64,000 nucleotides of DNA from Megascapheus bottae. Taxonomy: Eukaryota; Chordata; Mammalia; Rodentia; Geomyidae. This document shows positions 26,334 through 37,041 of the stretch, one piece after another. The position numbers and the translations under genes are program-made. The notes under the pieces were generated by a model. The model made no database searches. It saw only the letters and a list, made by a program, of their open reading frames with translations, and had not been told where the DNA came from. Location: positions 54,936,358 through 55,000,357 of the forward strand of contig JANJXV010000004.1 in the NCBI GenBank assembly GCA_024803745.1, given 5' to 3'. The number at the start of each line of letters is the position of its first letter. Position 1 is the first letter of the stretch.

Positions 26334-26872
26334 TCTTCTTGCTACTTTTACCCAACATATATTTGAATCTAATGGTTACTGATTAGTGTTAGGCAGAGTA
26401 CATGCCCAATATCCATGTATTAAGTGAAGCATGTTCAGAAATGTAACTCCATATCCACCAGCCAGAGTGCTGTCAGACACAAGGAAAAGAAGAATCACCC
26501 ATTCTTTGGACTCTGACTGACCTAGATTCTAACCCAGAATTTAGAAATTGGCCTTGGGAATTTCCTCTGGGCCTAAGCAAAACGCTCTGCCCAGGAACTT
26601 GAGTGATTTCAATAATTTCTAAATTTTTTCATGTAGCTAATACACGTTTTAAATTTTTGTTTACTAGCAACCATGACATTTTATTCCTGTTCTGACATGG
26701 GAAGGTGTTAGAAAGGTGTCAGACTTTGAAGGTGCTCCCTTCACTTCTCACTGGTATTGTAGAAAGGTGTCATTACTCTGCACAGACTTTATAATTTACT
26801 AATGAAGCAAACAAACAACAAAAAAAAACGCCGCAAGATCCAACTTGTCTTCCCTAATTCAACAAAAATAAT

Positions 26873-27104
26873 GCCAGGTCATAGTGGCTCATACCTGTAA
26901 TCCTAGCTACATAGAGGGTTAAGATTTCGAGGATTGGGATCCAAAACCAGTCTAGGCTGAAGTCTGTGAGACCCACACCTCCAAAATCAACAGCAGAAAG
27001 CAAATGTGGAGGTGCAGCTCAAGTCCTAGAATCCCTGGTGACCAAGGAGGTTAAGCAGAAGCATGCACGAGGCCTTGAGTTCAAACCCCAGCACCACCAA
27101 AACA
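26873..27104 (+). mobile_element. B1-like composite SINE, diverged
   Basis: TAGTGGCTCATACCTGTAAT, CCTAGCTACATAG, then an ID/Geo-like end with GAGTTCAAACCCCAGCACC. Confidence 0.8.
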
Positions 27105-27339
27105 ATCAGTGATGAAGATGACTTCAATTTTATTTATTTGCCAACAATGATTGCAATCAAGGTGCTAATTTGATTAGGCCTTATAGCTTACAGGTAATAT
27201 TTTGATGATGGGCACGAACGCTCAGCAGGTCATGTGGACAATCCCTTCAGATTTTGAGTCACTTTTCCTTGAAACAACTTTCCCACTTCCTAGTAGTAAA
27301 AAAGGATATTTTATTAAATGGATCTCAGGGCAAAGAGCA

Positions 27340-27565
27340 GGGATTCTGAGTTACACTATCTGGACGGAAGTGGCAGTTCTGTTCCTCAATGGAGATTTGG
27401 GATGGAACACTTTTACCTCTCTGAACTTCAGTTCTTTTCTTATGTGGAAAAGGATTATCATAACCTCTACTTCATATAAATATGGAAGGAAATATAAATA
27501 ATAGAATAAAGGCAATAACATATACATTTAGTCCAATGCCTAGAACATAACTAAATGTTCAGATG
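27340..27565 (+). mobile_element. MIR SINE, decayed
   Basis: TTTACCTCTCTGAACTTCAG, TGGAAAAGGATTATCATAAC and CCAATGCCTAGAACATAACT follow the MIR order (CTCTGTGCCTCAG, GGGGATAATA, GTGCCTGGCACATA). Confidence 0.7.
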
Positions 27566-27867
27566 TTTCTTAGAGGAAACATTTCAAGTACTGAGCTTTT
27601 CTTTAATATGTATTTGTTCAGCCAAATTTCAGATTTGATGCTGGAGAAAAAGACTCAGCTTTTAGTAAGACTGAATTTGTATGCTTATTGATTCAAAAGG
27701 AAAATACCCCTTTGTCAACAGAAGAGGAGGAGAAGAAAGTATGAAAGCGCTAGTGCACAATTGGACATCATGCAGTATATGTTTAACCACTGCTGTGAGG
27801 AGTTTGATAATGAACTGCAAAGAGAAATGTCTTGTTAGTGAGCTCTACATGTTTTATGAGCCAGAGC

Positions 27868-27975
27868 AATTTCTTGTTTTCTGCTGTTTTGGGGTGTTGC
27901 TGTGTAGCTCAAGCTAGCCTTGAACCCTCGGTTTTCCTATCTCAGTCTCTTAGCGCTGGCATTTTGGCAATTATG
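27868..27975 (-). mobile_element. Decayed B1-like SINE
   Basis: TGCTGTGTAGCTCAAGCTAG followed by CTTGAACCCT and CTCAGTCTCTTAGCGCTGG matches the reverse B1 text. Confidence 0.6.
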
Positions 27976-28736
27976 CACATTTTGCTTTCTACTTTTAGTT
28001 TCCAAGTCTCATGTACAAGATGGTCTTATGAAGTATTTGGCCATAAGTTTTATTGAATCACAAACTTTACAGATTCTCTGAAAACTGCTTCTATTACTGC
28101 CTCTCCCATTCTCCTCCCATTGTAGAAAGGTATCTCTCAAGGAAAAGGCCAAAGCATTTGGTAGGAGAAAACCTCTAAGTAATGAAACAAAATTATATGG
28201 TAGATGGAAATTTGCAGGCGACAAACCATATCATTTATATTGTTAATTCACCTTTGCAACATGCTTCTTGTTAATACCATCATGAAATAGTGCTTAAGCC
28301 TATGTAATTTCGAGGCCTGAAATTTCTTGAGCCCTAAAATTAAATTTTAATAGGCCTTTAAATGTTAAATAATAAGGCTATTTCACATTAAATTTGGAAA
28401 GAAACAGTCTTATAAATGCTTACTGTCCTTAGTTCATATTAATTGATACATTTTTAGGAAAAAAAATCCAGCACTCCCTTCTATTGCTAGTAAATAACAG
28501 ACCAGAGAAAATGGTGCATTTAATAATTTTCTGAAGATTTTTTGTTGGAATATATAAGTGAGCATAAGCTTTGAAAGTCCACCAAGCATTACCAGCATAA
28601 TGGAGTTTTCTTTCATATGTAGGGAAAGGAGCTGACATTAATGCAAGGAAGAAAGATTACATATTTTTTGCCCGAATTATTAGGATAATTAAGTCAATTC
28701 TTCATTTTGCTTTGTTTCCAAAAATGATGGTGGATG

Positions 28737-28925
28737 GCTGAAAGTGTGGCCTACTGGTAGAATGCTCAGCTAGCATGCACAAAGGCCTAGGTTCGATTCC
28801 TTGATACTACATAAACAGATAAAAGCCAGAAGGAGCGCAGAGGCCCAAGTGATAGAGCTCTGGCCTTAAGAAAGCCCAAGGACAACACCAAGACCCTGAG
28901 TTCAAGCCCCAGGACTGGCAAAAAG
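28737..28925 (+). mobile_element. IDL-Geo SINE
   Basis: GTGTGGCCTACTGGTAGAAT, GGTTCGATTCC, then the Geo half. Flanked by AAATGATGGTGGATG duplications at 28,722-28,736 and 28,926-28,940. Confidence 0.92.
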
Positions 28926-28940
28926 AAATGATGGTGGATG

Positions 28941-29690
28941 ACCAAACTATTTAATTTGTTAGTCTATGAGATGTGCCGTGTTTGTTGAGAACATGACAGA
29001 CATAATGTAGCTACAATAGTCAGCTAAGGTTTTCCTCACTATAGAGAAATGCATTAATGAAGCATTGATGCTTATGAAATTAGTGGGGACCAGACTTGTT
29101 CCCAGAAATGTATGAAGAGCAGGAAATGGATCCACAGAAGCTGTCATTCTCTTCGAGCCGTTCATAAGGCTTTTTCCAGGAGTCGCACAAACAGAATACA
29201 GATCAACAAAGTAGGAAAAACTGCAGAGTTAAGCAAGGACTTAGAGTTACTGCAGCTGATATCTTGGGCCCATATCAGTTCATATACACTGAGTTTGGCA
29301 TTGCGCCTTTAAAGCATTTTGAAATGTAGAATATTAGTAGAGCGTGGTTGGCTGATATAATCTACAACTTTTTCAGAAGCATCTGTCCTTTACATACTTC
29401 TATAGCATTTTCTGCTTTCTAGTACTTAAAGTTCTGTTTATTGTCAGCCTACTATTTATGTCCCCAAAGAGCTATACAGCCTGGACTGAAAGGATTTTGA
29501 CTCCATGTAATGCAGTGATAAATACCTAAATTATTGAAATAGCCTTCCCAAATAAATAGATCTTCACCAGGGCAATGAAAACTCTAATAACGGCTATTAA
29601 ATTATACTGATACAGGAATTGCTCTATTTAAAGCCTTGTTTTCATGATTCACTCTGTGATCAGCCTAATCAAAAACAAGGATGTTAATTT
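28941..29690. other. CNR1 intron, nothing recognised
   Basis: No exon or repeat identified. Confidence 0.55.
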
Positions 29691-29812
29691 GCTTTTGTTT
29701 GTTTTTGAGACAGGGTATTGCTATGAAGCTCAGGCTGGCCCCAAGCTCACAATCCTCCTGCTTCAGCCTCCCAGATGCTAGGATTACAGGCATGTACCAC
29801 CACACCTGACTT
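29691..29812 (-). mobile_element. B1 SINE
   Basis: TTTTTGAGACAGGGTATTGC, GCTCAGGCTGGCC, GCCTCCCAGATGCTAGGATT, ACAGGCATGTACCACC: a near-canonical 7SL-derived B1 in reverse. Confidence 0.92.
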
Positions 29813-31391
29813 CAACATGGGTATTTTATACCCTTAATGGTTGGATAAATAAATATTTGGACTCTAGAAAACATTTTTTAAAATAAAAAGAACAAATCTA
29901 TGCTGTTACCATATATGTAGAATTCATTTGATGACATCATAGTCTGTTTATTGATCTTATGTGTTTTTTCCTGAGGGAGAAGAAAGAGATAATTGTTAAA
30001 AAGCCAGGTGGACAAAAAGAGTAGATGATTCAATCCAAAAACTTATTCTCCCCTACAATAATAGATTCAACACATTAAAATAGTTTATTCATACTACAAA
30101 AGCACAATATATACCTTAAGCTGATTATAAGTTGGTTCTTAATTTAAAAGCAGAATTCTAAGAAGATATCCTTAGATGTCATTCCATCCATTACTGTAAC
30201 TGTAATAAAAATCAGCTGCCTCTTTAATAGGTGCATCTATGCATCTTGCTAGATAGAAATTTCAATTATATTTTCCTATTAGCAAACAAAACCAAAATTA
30301 GTGGTAGCTTCATCCCCCAAAGCTGAAGCTACATTACTAATGAACTCTCCAAAAAACACTCTCCATGCAAAAAATAATAAGGTGGAAATTACTGTAATAA
30401 TCCAAATGTAGAAATAAAAACAAAAATTGCTAAGATGTAGAAAACAGTTTTCTTGCTATGACCCTATTAACTGCTAAAATAACTCCAGCACAGTGGTATT
30501 TTGACATTGCTAAGATCCTCCAACTGCATCAAGCCCATGTCATTTTAAACTGTATTCTTTAATTAAAGTTGGCTCATATTGGACAGAAATTGCATCTCCT
30601 AACCACATCATGTCCTGGCTTAGATTTTTAACAAGATGGTTTGTTTTAAGTAAAAGGATTGGGTGCATTAAAATGGGAAACTGATTTTGCATATGTGGTA
30701 ATCTTTCTATGGAACAAATAAGAGCACACTTTTATATTTCAGAAATAAATTTGTGATCTTTTGTCTTCCCTTGAAGAAATTTGATCGGTCTCCCAAATAT
30801 TGACTACAATTTTAATTCCTGGGGATCTGCCACTAGAAAGATTTAGCCAGACTTAGTAGGAATTAGTGTTTGTTGCTATTGACAAAATGCCTTACTTTCT
30901 GTTTTGAAGAGCCTAGAAGATTTGAAAATAACATGTGAATAGCTCTGATCTAGTTACTGTTAATCCTTAAAATAGTGCATAAAGTTTAAAAGCAGAGATT
31001 CTGGAATATTGCATTGATTCATCTACAAATCTTCAGCTTCTGGAAAATTTCCTTACTAAGGGCCTTCATTTTACCTGTGAAGTGAGGATAACCAGAAAGC
31101 ATCTGCTAGGTTACCATGCCAGTTTAATGACTGAATGTTTGTTACCTTTCTCAAATACCGGACAAGAGATGTTCCTCTATCACCATGTATGTATCTTGCA
31201 TGTGCTTCATGCTTTGAGTGCTAAGAAAAAATGAAATTGAATCTGCAGCCAATGATCTAATTAAGGTAATGCATTTTCTTGAGCTATAATTAGTGTATAG
31301 GCTATAATTATTAGCCTGTATTTTATATTTTTGAAAGATAATTAGTATGGAGAATATGGAAAAGAGCCATAAGTGCTAAGTAATGATGACA
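29813..31391. other. CNR1 intron; weak MIR and a TAAT-rich cluster
   Basis: Weak MIR resemblance at about 30,985-31,110 (CTTCATTTTACCTGTGAAGT). The 31,250-31,330 stretch is rich in TAATTA/TAAT words. No exon recognised. Confidence 0.45.
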
Positions 31392-31605
31392 GAAATATTT
31401 ATTGAGGACTTTCATGCCAGGTACAGTGCTAAGTTCTCTATGTGTATTTGTTTTTATTTAATGTTCAGAACAATTTTGTGATTTAGGTATCATCATTCTG
31501 CTCATCCTCGTCCTCATCATCCCTTTTTAACAAATGAAGCTGATACTTAGATTAACTTTCTGGCCCAGTATGAGATGACACTAATCTTGATCTGCTAACT
31601 CCCTC
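31392..31605 (-). mobile_element. MIR SINE
   Basis: ATATTTATTGAGGACTTTCA, GCCAGGTACAGTGCTAAG, then GATTTAGGTATCATCATTC and TTTTTAACAAATGAAGCTGA: the MIR text in reverse orientation. Confidence 0.85.
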
Positions 31606-31794
31606 TGCAGTGTTCTGTCCTCTAGTGTGCTGGCTTGCTGGCTTCAGTAGAGAAACAAAAGGATATAGTCACACAAGTGTATCTGAAAGGTAATGATTAA
31701 ATCTTAAAGGTAAAGAAAAAGCAGGGATTCTAGACCTGCACTATTCAACATAGCAGCCACTAGCTCATTTGGCACTCAAAATATGGTGAACTTT

Positions 31795-31965
31795 CAGGTT
31801 CCATTTCCAGTTTTACCAACTATTAGATGTGCTAATGGCAAATTACCCTCTCTGTGCCTTTCATTGGAAAATGAGGATAATAACAGCGACTCCCTCCTAG
31901 GACCGTTATAAAAATAAGCAAGGTGATATGTGTGAAAGGCTCAGAGCGCTACCTGCCCCTCATAA
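31795..31965 (+). mobile_element. MIR SINE
   Basis: CCCTCTCTGTGCCTTTCATT, GGAAAATGAGGATAATAACA, then AGGTGATATGTGTGAAAGGC follow the MIR core and 3' part. Confidence 0.8.
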
Positions 31966-32529
31966 GCTCTATACGTGCCTAAATGAGAAAGACCAGCAAG
32001 TCTTAAGAGGTACTCCTGATTGTAGAGGACCAGAAGGGGGCGTCACAGTAAGTCCAAGGTAAGAGCTTAGAGGACGAGAAAGGCTGATCACAATACTGTG
32101 AGCAGTGTGAAAAATATAGTCATTAGAGTTCATTCATTGCAGCATTATTGGTACTAACAAAGATGCCAAACACTTAACCCTCCCATTAGTAGGTGGCTGG
32201 TCACGTTCCTCTAACAGTTCCTTAGGAAACCTGCTGGATGGAGGGGGAGAGCTTGTGCAGTATGTGGCACTGACTTCCGTGGGCACTTCTGAGTGGACAA
32301 GTAAGGTACCGAATAGTACATGCGTGTGTCATTGCTTTCTACAAAGTGAGTGAGGACACAAACATACATGAGAGTGAGAGACTGACTTTTCAGTGTCTCT
32401 ATCCTTCAGTTACAGAAAGATATTACACCTTTGGACTTTTTTTTTCGCTCTCCTTGCTTCCGTCCGTGCTCTGGGAAAGGATATGGGGGCAAGCAAACAG
32501 CTTCCCTTATGGCTTTTTAAAACCAATTT
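31966..32529. other. CNR1 intron, nothing recognised
   Basis: No exon or repeat identified. Confidence 0.55.
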
Positions 32530-32746
32530 TTGTTGTTGTTGTTGTTCCAGTACAAGAGCTTGGACTCAGGGCCATCTGCTCTTGCCTGGCTTGTTTGCTC
32601 AGAGCTGGCTCTTGACCACTTGAGCCAAGCTCTACTTTCAGCACTGTGGTGATTAATTGGAAATATGAATCTCATGGACTTTTCTGCCCAGGCTGGCTTT
32701 GAATCTCGATGCTCAGATCTCTGCCTTCTCTATAGCTAGGATTTTT
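32530..32746 (-). mobile_element. Composite B1-like/Geo SINE
   Basis: After a (TTG)n run: GCTTGGACTCAGGGCC, GACCACTTGAGCCA, GGTGATTAATTGGAAATATG, GCCCAGGCTGGCTTTGAATC. Confidence 0.85.
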
Positions 32747-34490
32747 TCCCTTGGCTTTGGTTCTCAGGGCCCACCTTTAGAAAACCTGAACATTCCTCTT
32801 CCTTAATTTCTGTTGTGTTTATTTGACAAACTATTTATCAGTCCCTGGAGGGCAGGGCAGCAGGAGTTCCCCCTTCGGGATAGCCTCCAGTGTCCTTTTG
32901 ACTTTTGAACACTGCAAATCAATTTGGAATACTGCAAATATAATTTTCAAAATGAGCCTGTAACTGCAGTGTATGATGGGAGTTAGTAATTTGAGGGATG
33001 ATGACTGAGGGATGAGAGGCTGTGGAAAACTACCAGTAACTACATGGAAATATGAGCTCAGCTTTGTTTTTCAAACAGTTATCTACTGAGTTGTCTTTCT
33101 CTCCTCTAATTTTAATAAAAGGCAAATAAGTATGCTTAAATCACTATTTAAGTGTACCAGCTAATAAAATTGAGCTGCCTTCTCAGTGGATTCAGTGAAC
33201 ATTTCTGGGGGAGTCCAGCTGTCTCTCCTGCTCTCAGGCTGGCAAACCTAAGTGGGGGGCAAGGAGACATCATTCTATGTTTGGAAACCGTATTCTAGTT
33301 GTGGAAGTAAATATGCAAATTCCTGATGAAATAATAGTTTAAGTCCTTTAGCAGAGGGATAAACCAGGGGAACGAGTAATGTCTGGCACAGGCAGATTGG
33401 CAAGATCTTGGGCATAGAAGTAGCAATAGCACAGGCCTAGAAACAGAAGTTTAATAGGAAGAGGGCTTAGAAATGAGTGTTCAGAGAGAAAGGGGCAAAA
33501 GGAAGATGAAGGGCAAAGATGTGTGGGATAGTCAGGCCATGAGCCAGTGCAGCTCTGTGTGAAGTGTGCATCTGATGAAAGGCCAGGACCACGTGAAAAA
33601 CAGCTCTCTCCCACACTGGCTACCTTCTGATCCCTTTGATTATAGATGTTAGTTTTCATATGTAAACGGAATTGTTTAATAACAATTAGGTTACAACTCC
33701 TAAGAGTCAACTTCTCAGACACATCCCATTAGTGAGATACACAGGGAATGCTCTTGAGGGATGAGAATGTGAGAGAGAACAGGACAGGTTGATAAGCAAT
33801 CCAAGGACACTTGATATTTAGTTGAAATCAGGAAGTACTGACTGGGTACCCAGCTCCATTGTTGGGTTTTTCTTTCTGTATCCTTCATTTCTATCCTCAC
33901 CAACTTGTCTTTGTCACTGGACCGTTGTCCCACTTGGGCTGTAAGCACATTCTGTGGCTCTGTATGGTCTGTTGCCCTGGAATTCCTGCCTCTTGTCAAG
34001 CAGTTAATAGCTATCATGAGCCTTGTTTTATGTCCGTGCGGAGACAGTGTGCAAGGCAAACCCAGACTAAGGAGGAAAGTTCCATTTCCTGAGTGAGGAT
34101 GAGATACCAACGATTCAGGCTCTCTCTCACTGGATCAGGAAGACGGCCTTCAAGACCATGGAAGTGAGTGGAGGTATTTTGGCTCAGTGTCACAGGAGTA
34201 CCGTTCACTGTGAGGTGGAAGTTCTGCTCTTCTCATTTGCCTCTGTATCCACAGTTGCCTGTGTCATATAGCTCATTCTTGCACATGTAGCCTAGGTGAT
34301 CATTATGTGGGCAGAGTCATTTAGAATGCTAATAATTTCACCTCAATAGGACATTTTCCTAGCACAGAAAATTTGAGCAGTTCCTTAGGATAGAAAGCTT
34401 GATCCAAGTGGCATGCTTATTTCTTTATTATTATACAAGAATCCCTCATCCACCATGCATAGAAGAGAACTTTTCTGATTCTGTTTGAAA
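32747..34490. other. CNR1 intron, nothing recognised
   Basis: ORFs of 124 and 131 codons on the minus strand have no recognisable features and abut an intron; judged chance. No repeat identified. Confidence 0.5.
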
Positions 34491-34612
34491 TACACACACA
34501 CACATATTTATATGTATGTATACATACACATATGTACATATGTGTATACATGTATGCCTGTATACATAAACATACATATATAGGTACACATGTATGTACA
34601 CACACATACATT
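34491..34612. repeat. Alternating purine-pyrimidine simple repeat (CA/TA/TG mix)
   Basis: About 120 bases dominated by ACAC, ATAT and GTAT words, almost strictly alternating purine and pyrimidine. Confidence 0.9.
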
Positions 34613-37006
34613 TAGCCAACCAGCTTATTTATAGCCCTTCTTATATGTAGACATTATTCATAGTTAAATACCAAGGTAGATAAGGTCCTCAATACAGCCT
34701 TCAATGAGCCAATGCTCCTCTATGTAACATAAAGTGGCAGAACCAAGAAATGTAACATGAGAAATATTGAAAATTTTAGTAAATGTCATGACAGAACTCT
34801 GTTTTGTTGTTCTGGGAACCCCAAAGAGGATACTTCATCTTAAACTGGGAAGCAGGAAGCAGGGGGAAAAGTGGTAAAGTTACAGGAAGAGTTGACCAAG
34901 CAGAGGGAGAAAAGGAGTATTAAGGCAGAAGAGTGTTGAGGCTGTGGGAACAAAAGCACCGAATTGAAAAGTAATCCTTTTGGTGCTTGCTTATTCACTT
35001 ATTTACTTATTATATCTCGTACCCCATAATTTGATGTGTTTATGCAAGTAGAATGCATATGCTGCAACCCAAGTGCCCAAGTGGGAGCTAGAGACACGCA
35101 CAGATATAGCTCAGAACTGTCTTACAGGACTTTGCGCTTGGGTGAAGAAGGTAGGGAAGAGGAAAGCTTGGTGTGTAGGGAGAAGAGAAGGTGGAGAGGA
35201 TTGAGCAAGAGAATAAGTGTCGCGTTCGGAAAGGAGCTCAGCCAGGCTGATGTACGGAGTCTGAGAAAAGAGGAAGCTGTGGAAGAGTCCATGTTTGATC
35301 TTTAGGGCCCACAGCTTGAAATGAATGGAGAGGGTCACATAATCAGCCATCCATCTTACAGAGATCACACCAGCAAGAGTGTGGCAGTGATTAGAATGGT
35401 GGAGAACCAGAGAAAGGTAGGAAAACTGGTTGGAAAGTCGGTGGCCTAATTCTGGTAAGCAATCATGAGGTACTGGACATGGGGGTGGAAGAATGCAGGA
35501 ATTGGGCCACATCTACCACCTCCATTTCAAATTGTTTTCTTTCGTTTTCATTTTTTTAAAGACACAAAGTATTCATTTGAAAATCTTTTCCTTGACTCTA
35601 GGTCTTCTCTCTACCCACTTAAATCCTGACTTTTTTTTTTGGCATAAACATCCTTCCCTTTAGGAAAGCTGGTTACTGCACAGGGCCTTGTGCCCTCCAC
35701 AGGGAACTCATGCCCGTTTGTTCCGAAGTTCTGTGGGTCTCCTCTACTAAGTGGCACACTTCCTGTGGACAATGACTTCTTCTACCATGCTGTGCAGACA
35801 CTAAGGTCTGATACAGTACCTGGTGGACTGTGGGCAGTCCATAATACATTGAATGGGTAATATATGAATAAATGAATTGTTGATTGAAATAGCAGAAAAT
35901 CAAGAACATATCAATCTGTTCCACGAGAGTGCTTCTCCCTTCTGCCCCCAAATAGTATTATATATAAGAACTACAAATGACAATTAGTAAGTAAAATATT
36001 GGATTTTATACTTACATTAGCCATAGCTATCACTCTAAAATTATATTTCTTATAAACTAAAGAGATAAATAGCCATTTATGAAGCATTCATACATGCTGA
36101 CATCAGTTCTCAGGCTGTCTGCTTTGAAACAAGAATAAATTGCTAGAGTTATATGGCTCTTAGAATTTGATCCCCTCTTCCTCATCATACTCATTTTCAG
36201 TGCAATTGTTTGAGAGCCTTGGATGCCATCAACCTTGTCCCCAGACACGGTTGTCACCTCAGCACTTGAAGTGGATACTGTCTGAAGCATCCTCCATTAC
36301 CATCTTCTTTGATACTAACGACCTTGGCTTTCCCTAATTTGGGAAATGCCAGCTTGGCATTTTCTAATAATTTTCTTGGTTGGCCTTTACTTGATAGAAG
36401 TTCAGCTCAGCTATGGAGGGTTGACATCTCCCCTCCTATGGATGAGAAACATGCCTAGGAGAGCAGATCTCTCTACAGTTTCCATCTGCCCTTAGTTCTC
36501 AGTGTTGTCTTTCTCCCCGTCTGCCCTGTCCTCTGTCTCATACATTTACCTATCTAGCAAGGTGTCTTCTGGAGTAAGGGGCTGTGTGATGGGAACTTGC
36601 TCTCCCCAGGCACGTCAGCGCAGGATGCTGTGTGGATGATGATAGAAGCTGCGGGGCAGACACTTCCTCGGAAATGCACATTTTACCTAAGAGATACTGC
36701 GTGCCACTTGGCCTAGATGACCTGCGTGTCCATTCAGGACTAACACAGTGACTTCCATGCAGAGAGCTTACGTGATGGGAGAGTGATGGGTCTAGTGTGG
36801 CGGGGCAGGGGAGGGGGGGGCTTTTCTCATGGTGTTGACTGATTCCACCAAAGCTTGACAGGTGTTGAGAACCAGATGCAACACCCTGATAGCACAATGC
36901 TTGGGAGGGCCGCATTGCTTCTGCTTCCTGTCCTCCTGGTTTGCTCACCATTCCACTTCTCTGTTTTCCCTCCTGTTAGGCTTCCCTCCCGTGGCCTCTT
37001 TCTCAG
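34613..37006. other. Distal CNR1 intron, nothing recognised before the acceptor
   Basis: ORFs of 133 codons on the minus strand at 35,111 and 36,550 have no family signature. No repeat confidently seen. Confidence 0.5.
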
Positions 37007-37041
37007 TCCCGTTGAGCCCGGCCTAATCAAAGCCCGAGGTT
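37007..37041 (+). other. CNR1: CNR1 5' UTR portion of the coding exon
   Basis: Short leader between the predicted acceptor and the CB1 start. It contains the in-frame TAA at 37,024-37,026 that excludes an N-terminal extension. The sequence around GAGCC-GGCCTAATCAAAG resembles the CNR1 leader as I remember it from other mammals. Confidence 0.7.

Larger units (their letters stand above)
17892..37006 (+). other. CNR1: CNR1 intron (predicted, about 19.1 kb)
   Basis: Donor GTAAGA at 17,892; acceptor TCTCAG ending at 37,006 behind a pyrimidine-rich stretch. An alternative acceptor, CCTGTTAG ending at 36,979, lies just upstream. Human CNR1 has extra noncoding exons inside this interval; I could not recognise them here. 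Neither acceptor choice changes the receptor. Confidence 0.7.
17883..37015 (+). other. CNR1: Predicted five-codon uORF spanning the exon 1/coding exon junction
   Basis: Joining 17,891 to 37,007 gives ATG CGA AGG TCC CGT TGA (M-R-R-S-R-stop). The AUG has a G at -3 and C at +4, a moderate context, and the stop lies 26 bases before the CB1 start. It exists only if both predicted splice sites are used directly, without intervening noncoding exons. Confidence 0.4.

Noticed and set aside
33348..34110. Adjoining minus-strand ORFs of 124 and 131 codons in the CNR1 intron
   Set aside because: No family resemblance, no clear splice or promoter context; lengths are within chance for this much DNA.
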